This document shows positions 1 through 6,026 of a DNA stretch of 8,946 bases, piece by piece. The stretch comes from Clostridiales bacterium (GTDB taxonomy: Bacteria > Bacillota > Clostridia > Lachnospirales > Lachnospiraceae): NCBI GenBank assembly GCA_018372435.1, contig JAHAJA010000065.1, positions 1-8,946 on the forward strand, in the 5' to 3' direction. The position numbers and the translations under genes were made by a program. Position 1 is the stretch's first letter. Each line of letters begins with the position of its first letter. The notes beneath the pieces were generated by a model that searched no databases, was not told the origin of the DNA, and was given only the letters and a program-made list of their open reading frames with translations.

Positions 1-136
1 AAGCCCCCCTCAAGATAAGATATCCCATAGCACAAGCTAGTAAGACCCCTGAAAGACGATCAGGTTGATAGGACAGAGATGGAAGTGTGGTAACACATGT
101 AGTTGACTGTTACTAATAGGTCGAGGGCTTAACCAA
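1..136 (+). rRNA. rrl: 23S ribosomal RNA, 3' end (partial)
   Basis: The first ~136 bases match the well-known 3' end of bacterial 23S rRNA, with recognisable blocks such as GACCCCTGAAAGACGATCAG, GGAAGTGTGGTAACACATG and TACTAATAGGTCGAGGGCTT, ending at the AACC that normally pairs with the 5' end of the molecule. The gene begins outside the window. The exact mature 3' end is an estimate, within a few bases. About 98 bases separate it from the first tRNA, too short for a 5S gene. Confidence 0.96.
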
Positions 137-234
137 AAGAATGACTGACTAAAGAGTAAAAATGCTCTAATTCAATGTGTAGTTTTGAAAGTACAATAAA
201 AGTTAATTATATTAACTTCACTTATGTGCTTTAT

Positions 235-308
235 GGCCTAGTGGCTCAGTTGGTTAGAGCGCCGCCCTGTCACGGCGGAGGTCGAGGGTTCGAGTCCCTT
301 CTGGGTCG
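235..308 (+). tRNA. tRNA-Asp (anticodon GTC)
   Basis: A complete 74-base cloverleaf. The acceptor stem GGCCTAG pairs with CTGGGTC. The D-arm is GCTC/GAGC, the anticodon stem CCGCC/GGCGG carries loop CTGTCAC, and the T-arm GAGGG/CCCTT carries TTCGAGT. The discriminator base is G308. CCA is not encoded (TCA follows). It is the first tRNA after 23S and probably lies on the rRNA transcript. Confidence 0.97.
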
Positions 309-376
309 TCACATTTAAATAATGTGTGTGATAATTATATATACATATTATAAACGTAATGTTTATAATATCCCAT

Positions 377-449
377 GGGATCATAGCTCAGCTGGGAGAG
401 CACCTGCCTTACAAGCAGGGGGTCACAGGTTCGAGCCCTGTTGGTCCCA
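377..449 (+). tRNA. tRNA-Val (anticodon TAC)
   Basis: A 73-base cloverleaf. The acceptor stem GGGATCA pairs with TGGTCCC, the anticodon stem CCTGC/GCAGG carries loop CTTACAA, and the T-arm ACAGG/CCTGT carries TTCGAGC. The discriminator is A449, with no encoded CCA. Second gene of the tRNA array. Confidence 0.97.
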
Positions 450-454
450 TTGAC

Positions 455-527
455 GCCGACGTGGCTCAATTGGCAGAGCAGCTGACTTGTAATCAGCAGG
501 TTATCGGTTCAAGTCCGATCGTCGGCT
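455..527 (+). tRNA. tRNA-Thr (anticodon TGT)
   Basis: A 73-base cloverleaf only five bases after tRNA-Val. The acceptor stem GCCGACG pairs perfectly with CGTCGGC, the anticodon stem GCTGA/TCAGC carries loop CTTGTAA, and the T-arm ATCGG/CCGAT carries TTCAAGT. The discriminator is T527, and CCA is not encoded. Confidence 0.97.
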
Positions 528-559
528 CTACTTCAAAGAGTTATCTTAGGAGTTAATAT

Positions 560-641
560 GGAAGGGTTCCCGAGTGGCCAAAGGGGGCAGACTGTAAATC
601 TGTTAGCTACGCTTTCGAAGGTTCGAATCCTTCTCCTTCCA
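560..641 (+). tRNA. tRNA-Tyr (anticodon GTA)
   Basis: An 82-base class II tRNA with a long variable arm. The acceptor stem GGAAGGG pairs with TCCTTCC, the anticodon stem GCAGA/TCTGT carries loop CTGTAAA, and the T-arm GAAGG/CCTTC carries TTCGAAT. Discriminator A641; CCA is not encoded. The long variable arm together with the GTA anticodon marks it as bacterial tRNA-Tyr. Confidence 0.96.
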
Positions 642-689
642 TTAGCAATTTCAAATTGCTTATATAAATTAATATAGTGTAATTATTGT

Positions 690-763
<74 letters not shown>

Positions 764-786
764 TCTGAAAACTAAATGTTTTCTAT

Positions 787-859
<73 letters not shown>

Positions 860-899
860 TTTGTTATGGACAAACATAGCAAGATGAACTAAATATTAT

Positions 900-972
900 G
901 GGATATTAGCTCAGTTGGTAGAGCACTTGACTTTTAATCAAGTTGTCCGGGGTTCGAACCCCCGATGTCTCA
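900..972 (+). tRNA. tRNA-Lys (anticodon TTT)
   Basis: A 73-base cloverleaf. The acceptor stem GGGATAT pairs with ATGTCTC (two G-T wobbles), the anticodon stem CTTGA/TCAAG carries loop CTTTTAA, and the T-arm CGGGG/CCCCG carries TTCGAAC. Discriminator A972; CCA is not encoded. It is the last tRNA of the array, with the terminator 12 bases downstream. Confidence 0.97.
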
Positions 973-984
973 TTAAATAGAAAG

Positions 985-1020
985 TAGAAGTGTTAAGTAA
1001 TTGACACTTCTATTTTTTTT
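985..1020 (+). terminator. Intrinsic terminator of the rRNA/tRNA operon
   Basis: The stem TAGAAGTGT (985-993) pairs perfectly with ACACTTCTA (1004-1012), and two more pairs can extend inward. Eight T residues follow (1013-1020). It closes the transcription unit that runs from 23S through tRNA-Lys. Confidence 0.92.
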
Positions 1021-1384
1021 GCTATTTATAATGAATTGTTTATTAGAGAATTATAATGTACTACAATTAATGTATCACCACAAGTTAGATTTTAGATTTA
1101 TGTTTTATTATTAAACAGTAAAAACTTAAGAGAGTTGAAAGAGATTGAAAAATAGAAAGAGCATCCTATTGTGAAGCGGGATATGTTTACAGCAACTTTT
1201 TATGATCTGAGGACAATTTACGAAGTCGTGACGTAATAGTTAATTTCATAGAAAAATTTAGTTGTGAATTAACGTATCTATCGAAAGTGCGCATTCAGTT
1301 GGAAATATGCATTTGGATTAAGAGAAGATAGTAAAGTTGTTATGAATTGACTTAGAATATTACATTTAGTAAAACATAAAAGCA
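1021..1384. other. AT-rich gap without a recognised gene
   Basis: No reading frame here has a credible start, ribosome binding site and length, on either strand. On the minus strand two adjacent frames stay open for roughly 28-30 codons between about 1190 and 1365, but they need a frame change to join and resemble no family I know. The stretch may be an eroded gene remnant or simply spacer. I see no tRNA, repeat array or clear terminator in it. Confidence 0.5.
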
Positions 1385-1414
1385 TTGACATATTTATGGT
1401 TGTAAGTTTAATAT
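1385..1414 (+). promoter_or_regulatory. Possible sigma-A promoter upstream of proC
   Basis: A consensus -35 box TTGACA (1385-1390) is followed after 18 bases by TAATAT (1409-1414), which matches the -10 consensus only partly. If used, the proC transcript would carry a leader of about 300 bases, including the repeat block at 1421-1580. The perfect -35 is encouraging; the weak -10 and the long leader are reasons for doubt. Confidence 0.4.
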
Positions 1415-1420
1415 AGAAAA

Positions 1421-1580
1421 TATATACTATATAAATATGTATGTAGTGTAGTACGTAGTATAGAAGTATGTAATATGCATGTATATACTACGTAGGTACG
1501 TAGTATGGGAGTATATATTGGTATGTAAGTAGAATGAGGTATGTAAGTATATACTATGTAAATATGAAGTATGGAAGTAT
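1421..1580 (+). repeat. Degenerate GTA/TAC-rich repeat block with palindrome
   Basis: The stretch is built from variants of GTATATACTA, TACGTAGTAT and AGTATGTAA. An 11-base unit, GTACGTAGTAT, occurs at 1451-1461 and again at 1496-1506, exactly 45 bases apart. A 19-base unit at 1421-1439 recurs at 1548-1566 with one difference. ATACTACGTA (1485-1494) and TACGTAGTAT (1497-1506) form a perfect 10-bp inverted repeat with a two-base centre. The spacing and sequence are too irregular for CRISPR. It could be decayed tandem repeats, a cruciform-forming tract or a structured leader. Confidence 0.6.
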
Positions 1581-1646
1581 TAAAATATAAGTATAATTAT
1601 GGACAGTAACAATAGGAAAGTAAATTTAAATGAGCATAAGATTAAG

Positions 1647-1715
1647 AAAGGAGCCATGCGTTGCCTTGTTTCAATTGTAAAGGCCAGTGTTGTAGTTACG
1701 ATATGCATGGAATGA
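1647..1715 (+). promoter_or_regulatory. Strong Shine-Dalgarno with possible leader peptide before proC
   Basis: An AAAGGAG motif (1647-1653) lies two bases before ATG 1656. This ATG opens a 19-codon frame (MRCLVSIVKASVVVTICME) that ends at TGA 1713-1715, three bases before the proC start and in the same frame. Two bases is too close for efficient initiation. The better-spaced codon is TTG 1661 (seven bases), which would give a 41-residue cysteine-rich peptide beginning MPCFNCKGQCC and overlapping proC in another frame. Either could couple translation into proC, whose own site (GGAA at 1709-1712) is weak. No function is assigned. Confidence 0.25.
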
Positions 1716-1718
1716 AAG

Positions 1719-2513
1719 ATGAGATTAGGATTTATAGGTTGTGGAAACATGGCAAATGCTATGTTAGGTGGTATTATCAAGAATAATATTATTGCAAGCA
1801 GTGATATTTTTTGTTCAGATTTAAATCAGGTGTCTTTAGAGGTAGCTAAGGATACACTTGGTATTAATGTTACAAAAGATAATAGGGAGGTAGTTGAGCA
1901 ATCAGATATCATTGTTCTTTCTGTTAAACCACAGTTTTATAGCAGTGTTATTAACGAAATTAAGGACTTTATTAAAGATAATCAGATTATTATAACAATA
2001 GCTCCTGGACAGACCTTAGAGGGGTTAGAATCAGCTTTTGGACGTGAATTAAAGATTGTACGTACTATGCCAAACACACCGGCATTAGTGGGTGAAGGGA
2101 TTACGGCTATGTGCTATAACAAGAATGTTACAGAGAAAGAGGCTGATTTAGTAGCATCTATATTAGCTGGTTTTGGTAAGGTGGAGGTTATTACTGAGAA
2201 TTTAATGGATGCTGTAGTTGGTGTAAGCGGTAGTTCGCCAGCTTATGTGTTTATGTTCATAGAAGCCTTGGCAGATGGTGCAGTAGCGGCAGGGATGCCA
2301 CGTAATAAAGCATATACATTCGCTGCTCAAGCTGTACTTGGTAGTGCGAAAATGGTTCTTGAAACCGGAAAACATCCAGGAGAATTAAAGGATATGGTAT
2401 GTTCTCCAGGAGGAACTACAATTGAAGCGGTTCGTGTGCTTGAAAAAGAAGGTTTTAGAAGCAGTGTGATGGAAGCTGTGAAAGCATGTATTGACAAAGC
2501 AAAAAGTTTATAA
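1719..2513 (+). CDS. proC: Pyrroline-5-carboxylate reductase
   Basis: A cytoplasmic enzyme for the last step of proline synthesis: NAD(P)H-dependent reduction of 1-pyrroline-5-carboxylate to proline. At 264 residues it has the usual family length. The N-terminal Rossmann domain opens with GFIGCGNMANAM (residues 4-15), the dinucleotide-binding loop. VRTMPNTPALVGEG (114-127) and GVSGSSPAYVF (168-178) are conserved segments. The C-terminal signature PGELKDMVCSPGGTTIEAV (220-238) forms the substrate-binding helical domain. ATG 1719 is chosen because the Rossmann strand starts immediately; its ribosome binding site (GGAA, 1709-1712) is weak, and a stop codon three bases upstream rules out an in-frame extension. 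No terminator separates it from the esterase gene 73 bases downstream, so the two may share a transcript. No glutamate kinase or gamma-glutamyl phosphate reductase gene is visible nearby. Confidence 0.95.
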   Translation: MRLGFIGCGNMANAMLGGIIKNNIIASSDIFCSDLNQVSLEVAKDTLGINVTKDNREVVEQSDIIVLSVKPQFYSSVINEIKDFIKDNQIIITIAPGQTLEGLESAFGRELKIVRTMPNTPALVGEGITAMCYNKNVTEKEADLVASILAGFGKVEVITENLMDAVVGVSGSSPAYVFMFIEALADGAVAAGMPRNKAYTFAAQAVLGSAKMVLETGKHPGELKDMVCSPGGTTIEAVRVLEKEGFRSSVMEAVKACIDKAKSL

Positions 2514-2586
2514 GAACATTATATATCATAGTTAAGAAGTAGTATCAGATTGCATAAGTTTAAAAAGATGGGGTAGGAATTTTCAT

Positions 2587-3663
2587 ATGATAAATATATT
2601 AGATAAGAAAAAGCAATGTAATATTGTTGGTAGACATACATGGCAAGGTCAGATTTTATATCTAGGGCACTCTGCGTCTTATATAGAATTTTGTTTTAAG
2701 GGTACTAAACTTGAGGTGTCCTTAATAACAGATTTGTATAAGGACAAGGATGATAAAGAAGATATCTATCATGCCTGGTTAGCAGTATTTATTAATAATA
2801 ATGAGCAACCTGTTAAAAGAATGGAATTAAGTCGTAGACAAGAGACGATTACTGTTTTTGAATCTACATCAGAACAAGAAGTTTCAGTTAGGCTTATGAA
2901 ATATTCAGAAGCTGCATTTAGCAAATTAGGTTTTCAATCTATTTTGTTAGAAGGAGAATTATTGTCACCACCACCGAGAAAATTAAGAAGAATTGAGTTC
3001 ATAGGTGATTCTATTACTTGTGGTTACGGAGTTGAAGGAGAGAGTAATTCGGACTTATTTACAACAAAAGAAGAGAATCCTATGCTTGCTTATGCTTGCC
3101 AGACGGCAAAATTGTTAGATGCAGAATTCCAATTAGTCAGCTGGAGTGGTATTGGAATTATAACTAATTATGTAGATGAGACGGTAAATGAACCATTTCT
3201 AGATAGATGGTTAATGCCAGCTTTATATGAATATGCAGATGGAGAGTTAGAGCGTTCTTTACAGAAGACTACATACGAAGTTTGGGATAATAAAAGATAT
3301 ATTCCTGATTTGGTGGTTATATATTTAGGAACCAATGATGCAAGTTATACAAGGGGGATAAAAGAGAGACAAGAGTATTTTGCTAATGAATATGGAAAAT
3401 TCCTCGATCAAGTAAGAATGAGAAACCAACAAGCTTATATATTATGTGTGTTGGGTAGCATGAACCAAGAGCTATGTGAGATAGAGGAAAGACAAGTCTT
3501 AAGTAAGCAGGAGAATGGTGATGATAAGATAAAGTTCCTTGCACTTCCTTTACAAGAAGAAAAGGATGGATTAGGAACACATGGTCATCCGACACCAATT
3601 ACACATCAAAAAGTAGCTAAGCAGATTGATTTTATAGTAAGGGAATGGGTAGATTGGAAATAA
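2587..3663 (+). CDS. CE2-like SGNH/GDSL carbohydrate esterase
   Basis: Probably removes acetyl or similar acyl groups from sugars. The 358-residue protein has the two-part layout of carbohydrate esterase family 2. An N-terminal beta-rich region (about 10-125, starting near GRHTWQGQILYLGHSASYIE) leads into an SGNH hydrolase domain. Its blocks are visible: GDSITCGYG (140-148, nucleophile Ser142), SGIG (187-190, block II Gly), LGTND (247-251, block III Asn) and GTHGHP (330-335, catalytic His334). The usual Asp three residues before the His is Thr331, so it may work as a Ser-His dyad, as reported for some CE2 enzymes. There is no signal peptide, so it should act inside the cell on imported, partly deacetylated sugars or another acyl ester. 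ATG 2587 has AGGA eight bases upstream. It follows proC and ends at a terminator. The fold is near certain; the substrate is inferred. Confidence 0.82.
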   Translation: MINILDKKKQCNIVGRHTWQGQILYLGHSASYIEFCFKGTKLEVSLITDLYKDKDDKEDIYHAWLAVFINNNEQPVKRMELSRRQETITVFESTSEQEVSVRLMKYSEAAFSKLGFQSILLEGELLSPPPRKLRRIEFIGDSITCGYGVEGESNSDLFTTKEENPMLAYACQTAKLLDAEFQLVSWSGIGIITNYVDETVNEPFLDRWLMPALYEYADGELERSLQKTTYEVWDNKRYIPDLVVIYLGTNDASYTRGIKERQEYFANEYGKFLDQVRMRNQQAYILCVLGSMNQELCEIEERQVLSKQENGDDKIKFLALPLQEEKDGLGTHGHPTPITHQKVAKQIDFIVREWVDWK

Positions 3664-3668
3664 AAATT

Positions 3669-3727
3669 AAGCACGTATTAATAAAGTTGTATAATTTATC
3701 AACTGCATTATTACGTGCTTTTTATTT
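3669..3727 (+). terminator. Intrinsic terminator, possibly bidirectional
   Basis: AAGCACGTA (3669-3677) pairs perfectly with TACGTGCTT (3712-3720), and an inner AGTTG/CAACT pair (3685-3689 with 3700-3704) extends the hairpin. TTT and a short T-rich tail follow on the plus strand, five bases after the esterase stop. On the minus strand the same stem is followed by TTAATTTTTA, so it could also stop the convergent hydrolase transcript, which ends about 120 bases away. Confidence 0.8.
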
Positions 3728-3845
3728 AGAAAAATTAAAGTGTTTGATCGTCTTTTTCGAGTCGTTGCATAGTGGAATACCCATGTACTAGTCCTTGATA
3801 GTTTTGCAATTAAATAAGGTCTGGTTATTAAATTATTGGGTATAG

Positions 3846-4610
3846 CTATATATGAATACTAAAGTTCTGAAATTCAAAAACCCCATTTCCTTGTACCAAT
3901 CTACCTGATTCAAAAATCTCTTTAAATCCATTATAGATGTCAGCAACTAAAGAGGTTGATATATCTAAAGAATGATGTGCAGGAAGTAATTTCTTCAGTG
4001 GTAAATCTTTTATTTTACTAACAGAATTCATAAAATCATATGGATCTGTAGTTGGATAGAAAGCATCCAAGCAACCTGTATAGATTAAGTCGCCTGAATA
4101 TAAATATTTTTTTAACTCTTCATATAAACATACGTGGCCAGGTGAGTGACCTGGAGTATGAAAAACTTGTAGTTTTCTATTACCAAGATCGATTATATTA
4201 CCATCGTTTAATATAGTTGTAGGAAGTCCTTGATAGATACGATAAGTATCAATATTAAAGTATTGTGGAAATTGGCAGGGCTCTTTTTGTAGATTAGATT
4301 TCACTACTTGGAGTGGAAGTGGAAATCCTTTGGATAGCCAGTCTGCTTCTAATGCATGAATGGATATGTCATCGAATAAATGATGTCCTCCAATATGGTC
4401 CCAATGTGCGTGAGTGGTAATTACGGAAACAGGTAATTGGGTCAGTTCATCAATAACATTTCTAATATTAGATACACCTAGTCCAGTGTCAATTAAAACA
4501 GCTTTGTTAGTACCTAGTAAAAGATAGCAGTGTGTTTCTTCCCAGTGGTTATATTCACTTATTACATAGCTATCATCATCTAGTACTTCTACAGTAAACC
4601 AATCGTTCAT
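3846..4610 (-). CDS. Metallo-beta-lactamase-fold hydrolase
   Basis: A 254-residue soluble metal-dependent hydrolase of the MBL superfamily. The metal ligands are clear: THAHWDH (66-72) gives His67, His69, Asp71 and His72; HTPGHSPGH (151-159) supplies His155; SGD (172-174) supplies bridging Asp174; and His212 or His213 in PAHHS is the last ligand. The HTPGHSPGH wording and overall length resemble the glyoxalase-II-like / general MBL group, not antibiotic-degrading lactamases, and no secretion signal is present. The substrate cannot be read from sequence; thioesters, lactones or phosphodiesters are all possible. ATG (complement of 4608-4610) has a strong GGAAGGAG site about nine bases upstream. 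The gene diverges from the sirtuin gene and has its own promoter at 4641-4669. Confidence 0.88.
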   Translation of the reverse strand: MNDWFTVEVLDDDSYVISEYNHWEETHCYLLLGTNKAVLIDTGLGVSNIRNVIDELTQLPVSVITTHAHWDHIGGHHLFDDISIHALEADWLSKGFPLPLQVVKSNLQKEPCQFPQYFNIDTYRIYQGLPTTILNDGNIIDLGNRKLQVFHTPGHSPGHVCLYEELKKYLYSGDLIYTGCLDAFYPTTDPYDFMNSVSKIKDLPLKKLLPAHHSLDISTSLVADIYNGFKEIFESGRLVQGNGVFEFQNFSIHI

Positions 4611-4640
4611 AGCGGGCGACTCCTTCCTTGTTTATCCAGT

Positions 4641-4669
4641 AGTATATCATGTGAATAATAGTATTACAA
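4641..4669 (-). promoter_or_regulatory. Sigma-A promoter of the MBL hydrolase gene
   Basis: Read on the minus strand, TTGTAA (complement of 4664-4669) is followed after 17 bases by TATACT (complement of 4641-4646). Transcription would start around 4634, giving a short leader that contains the strong ribosome binding site. Confidence 0.65.
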
Positions 4670-4685
4670 GAAATGTAATGATTAG

Positions 4686-4715
4686 ATAAACGTTAGTTTA
4701 TGATTGTGTTATAAT
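4686..4715 (+). promoter_or_regulatory. Extended -10 promoter of the sirtuin gene, with inverted repeat
   Basis: A perfect -10 box TATAAT (4710-4715) is preceded by TGT, making an extended -10 element. The -35 region at the standard distance is poor (TAAACG, 4687-4692). It is covered by the inverted repeat ATAAAC-GTTA-GTTTAT (4686-4701), a plausible operator. The start point would lie near 4722, about 20 bases before the ATG. Confidence 0.65.
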
Positions 4716-4741
4716 AGAGAAAAAGGATCGGAGATGATTTC

Positions 4742-5479
4742 ATGAACGGGAAGATTGAACAGCTATCTCAGATAATTAGAGATAGCAATAATATTGTATT
4801 CTTTGGTGGTGCAGGTGTATCAACAGCCTCTAATATACCGGACTTTAGGAGTTCTAATGGCTTATTTAGCGAAAGATTAAAACGTTCTTTTACACCAGAA
4901 CAATTAGTATCCCATACTTTTTTCGTAAGTTATCCAGAAGACTTCTATGAGTTCTATAAAGATAAATTGGTGTATCCAGAAGCAAAACCTAATAGCTGCC
5001 ATATAGCATTGGAAAAGTTAGAAGATATGGGAAAGTTAAAAGCTGTGGTAACGCAAAATATTGATGGTTTACACCAAATGGCAGGAAGCAGGACTGTATA
5101 TGAACTTCATGGATCTGTCCACCGTAATTATTGTACGAAATGCCAAGCATTTTATGACACTGATTATATATTAAAGGCAGAAGGAATTCCTAAGTGTGAA
5201 AATTGTGGTGGTGTAGTGAAACCAGATGTTGTCTTGTATGAAGAAGGTTTAGATGAAGAAGTAATATCAGGTGCTATACAAGCTATTTCAGAAGCGGAGA
5301 CCTTAATTATAGGAGGAACATCCTTAGTGGTTTATCCGGCAGCTGGATTAATTAATTACTTTAAGGGAAAAAAAATTATATTAATAAATAAAAGTGCAAC
5401 ACCTGCGGATAAGAGGGCTGATTTAGTTATTAGTGAAGACATTAGTGAGGTTTTTATAAGAGTTATGGAAGAGTTGTAA
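4742..5479 (+). CDS. cobB: Sir2-family NAD-dependent protein deacetylase (sirtuin)
   Basis: Removes acetyl groups from protein lysines using NAD+, producing nicotinamide and O-acetyl-ADP-ribose. The 245 residues contain the full sirtuin core: GAGVSTASNIPDFRS (23-37) for NAD binding, TQNIDGLHQMAG (104-115), catalytic His123 in ELHGS (121-125), a structural zinc site from Cys131/Cys134 and Cys152/Cys155, and GGTSLVVYPA (191-200). The stretch FYEFYKDKLVYP (68-79) lacks the Tyr-x-x-Arg pair that marks desuccinylating, SirT5/CobB-type enzymes, so a true deacetylase is likelier. In central metabolism such enzymes typically reactivate acetyl-CoA synthetase, but no such partner is visible here. ATG 4742 sits a few bases after GGATCGGAGATG. 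The gene has its own extended -10 promoter and is followed by a long palindrome with no T-run. Confidence 0.94.
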   Translation: MNGKIEQLSQIIRDSNNIVFFGGAGVSTASNIPDFRSSNGLFSERLKRSFTPEQLVSHTFFVSYPEDFYEFYKDKLVYPEAKPNSCHIALEKLEDMGKLKAVVTQNIDGLHQMAGSRTVYELHGSVHRNYCTKCQAFYDTDYILKAEGIPKCENCGGVVKPDVVLYEEGLDEEVISGAIQAISEAETLIIGGTSLVVYPAAGLINYFKGKKIILINKSATPADKRADLVISEDISEVFIRVMEEL

Positions 5480-5516
5480 TAGCAATAAAAACAGAAAATT
5501 ACATTAATAAAGTATT

Positions 5517-5558
5517 ATTTGAGCATATTTTATATAAATTGATAAAATATGCTCAAAT
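5517..5558. repeat. 17-bp perfect inverted repeat downstream of sirtuin gene
   Basis: The arms at 5517-5533 and 5542-5558 are exact reverse complements (core TTTGAGCATATTTTAT), with an eight-base loop. On the plus strand the hairpin is followed by ATAACAAAAAAA and not by a T-run, so it is not a standard terminator for the sirtuin gene. It could protect the 3' end of that mRNA, bind a regulator, or terminate poorly. On the minus strand the A-run would precede the stem, and no gene feeds it from that side. Confidence 0.75.
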
Positions 5559-5584
5559 ATAACAAAAAAATAGTAAAAAGATAC

Positions 5585-5613
5585 TAGACTTTAGTCATAA
5601 TTTGATGTATAAT
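5585..5613 (+). promoter_or_regulatory. Possible promoter of a small RNA
   Basis: A perfect -10 box TATAAT (5608-5613) lies 17 bases after TAGACT (5585-5590), which matches four of six -35 bases. The expected start, near 5619, falls at the base of a candidate RNA fold and far from any coding start. Confidence 0.45.
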
Positions 5614-5616
5614 AAT

Positions 5617-5758
5617 GGAAATAAAAGTAATTTGTATGCTGTAATTACACCACGTCTGATACAAATGCTAAGTGATCAAATCTATCAACTCTTATTTCCT
5701 TTATATTCTATAATATTATCAAGATAAGCTCCAATTATTTTTTCTAATTAGCTTTTTT
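5617..5758 (+). ncRNA. Candidate small structured RNA
   Basis: GGAAATAA (5617-5624) pairs perfectly with TTATTTCC (5692-5699). Inside it ATTTGTAT (5630-5637) pairs perfectly with ATACAAAT (5659-5666), making an 8-bp stem inside an 8-bp closing stem. A hairpin AAGCT-cc-AATTA with TAATT-AGCTT (5726-5754) and a run of T to 5758 would end the transcript at about 140 bases. The closing stem starts where transcription from the TATAAT at 5608 should begin. There is no open frame of useful length. I match it to no known RNA family. AT-rich DNA produces chance stems, so this is a hypothesis. Confidence 0.35.
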
Positions 5759-5805
5759 ATAATACGCTTCTTTAATATTAACAGTGCAGTTAATTCTTTA
5801 AGTGT

Positions 5806-5836
5806 GTAATTTTTTAGTGTATAAATTACTTTTTTA
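5806..5836 (+). terminator. Weak hairpin with T-run
   Basis: GTAATTT (5806-5812) pairs with AAATTAC (5823-5829), followed by seven T residues. The seven-pair stem has a single G-C pair, so it is weak. It is the second of three hairpin/T-run elements on the same strand between the sirtuin and TrmB genes. Confidence 0.35.
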
Positions 5837-5917
5837 TAGTTATAGCTTCTTTATTTGTTACGTCTTATTAGAAGAAGTTCCAGACAATATTATTAAGTAT
5901 TGTAAGGGAAATTTCTT

Positions 5918-5954
5918 GGAACAGAGTATGTAAATAACATACCCTGTTCTTTTT
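5918..5954 (+). terminator. Intrinsic terminator just upstream of the TrmB promoter
   Basis: GAACAGAGTATGT (5919-5931) and ACATACCCTGTTC (5937-5949) pair with one A-C mismatch around a five-base loop, followed by TTTTT. It ends one base before the -35 box of the TrmB promoter. It probably insulates the regulator gene from upstream transcripts (sirtuin read-through or the candidate small RNA). It could also act as an operator. Confidence 0.7.
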
Positions 5955-5955
5955 G

Positions 5956-5983
5956 TTGACAAAAATACAAATAATCCTATAAT
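5956..5983 (+). promoter_or_regulatory. Consensus sigma-A promoter of the TrmB-family gene
   Basis: A perfect TTGACA (5956-5961) and a perfect TATAAT (5978-5983) with a 16-base spacer. It is the strongest promoter in the window. Expected start is near 5990, about 37 bases before the TTG start codon. The -10 box overlaps the ATG at 5982, which therefore cannot be the translation start of a transcript made here. Confidence 0.85.
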
Positions 5984-6005
5984 GGTAGTATATGCTGTAC
6001 TACTA
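5983..6005 (+). promoter_or_regulatory. Candidate operator at the TrmB transcription start
   Basis: GTAGTA (5985-5990) and TACTAC (5998-6003) form an inverted repeat around TATGCTG, extended by a G-T and a T-A pair. It covers the predicted transcription start, a typical place for a repressor. Autoregulation by the downstream protein is inferred. Confidence 0.4.
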
Positions 6006-6026
6006 TTATTTTTTGGAGGAGACATT

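Noticed and set aside
137..234. Possible 5S rRNA gene after 23S
   Set aside because: The interval is shorter than a 5S gene and shows no 5S helices; it is spacer.
359..556. 65-codon plus-strand frame over the Val and Thr tRNA genes
   Set aside because: It lies wholly over well-formed tRNA genes; its peptide (QLGEHLPYKQGVTGSSPVG) is the familiar artefact of translating tRNA sequence.
1421..1580. CRISPR array
   Set aside because: The repeats are short, of uneven spacing and degenerate, with no unique spacers of constant length and no cas genes.
1580..1780. Minus-strand frame encoding a hydrophobic 66-residue peptide
   Set aside because: It overlaps the start of proC, has no convincing ribosome binding site, and its hydrophobicity follows from AT-rich composition.
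3383..3598. 71-codon minus-strand frame inside the esterase gene
   Set aside because: Shadow of a strongly supported coding region.
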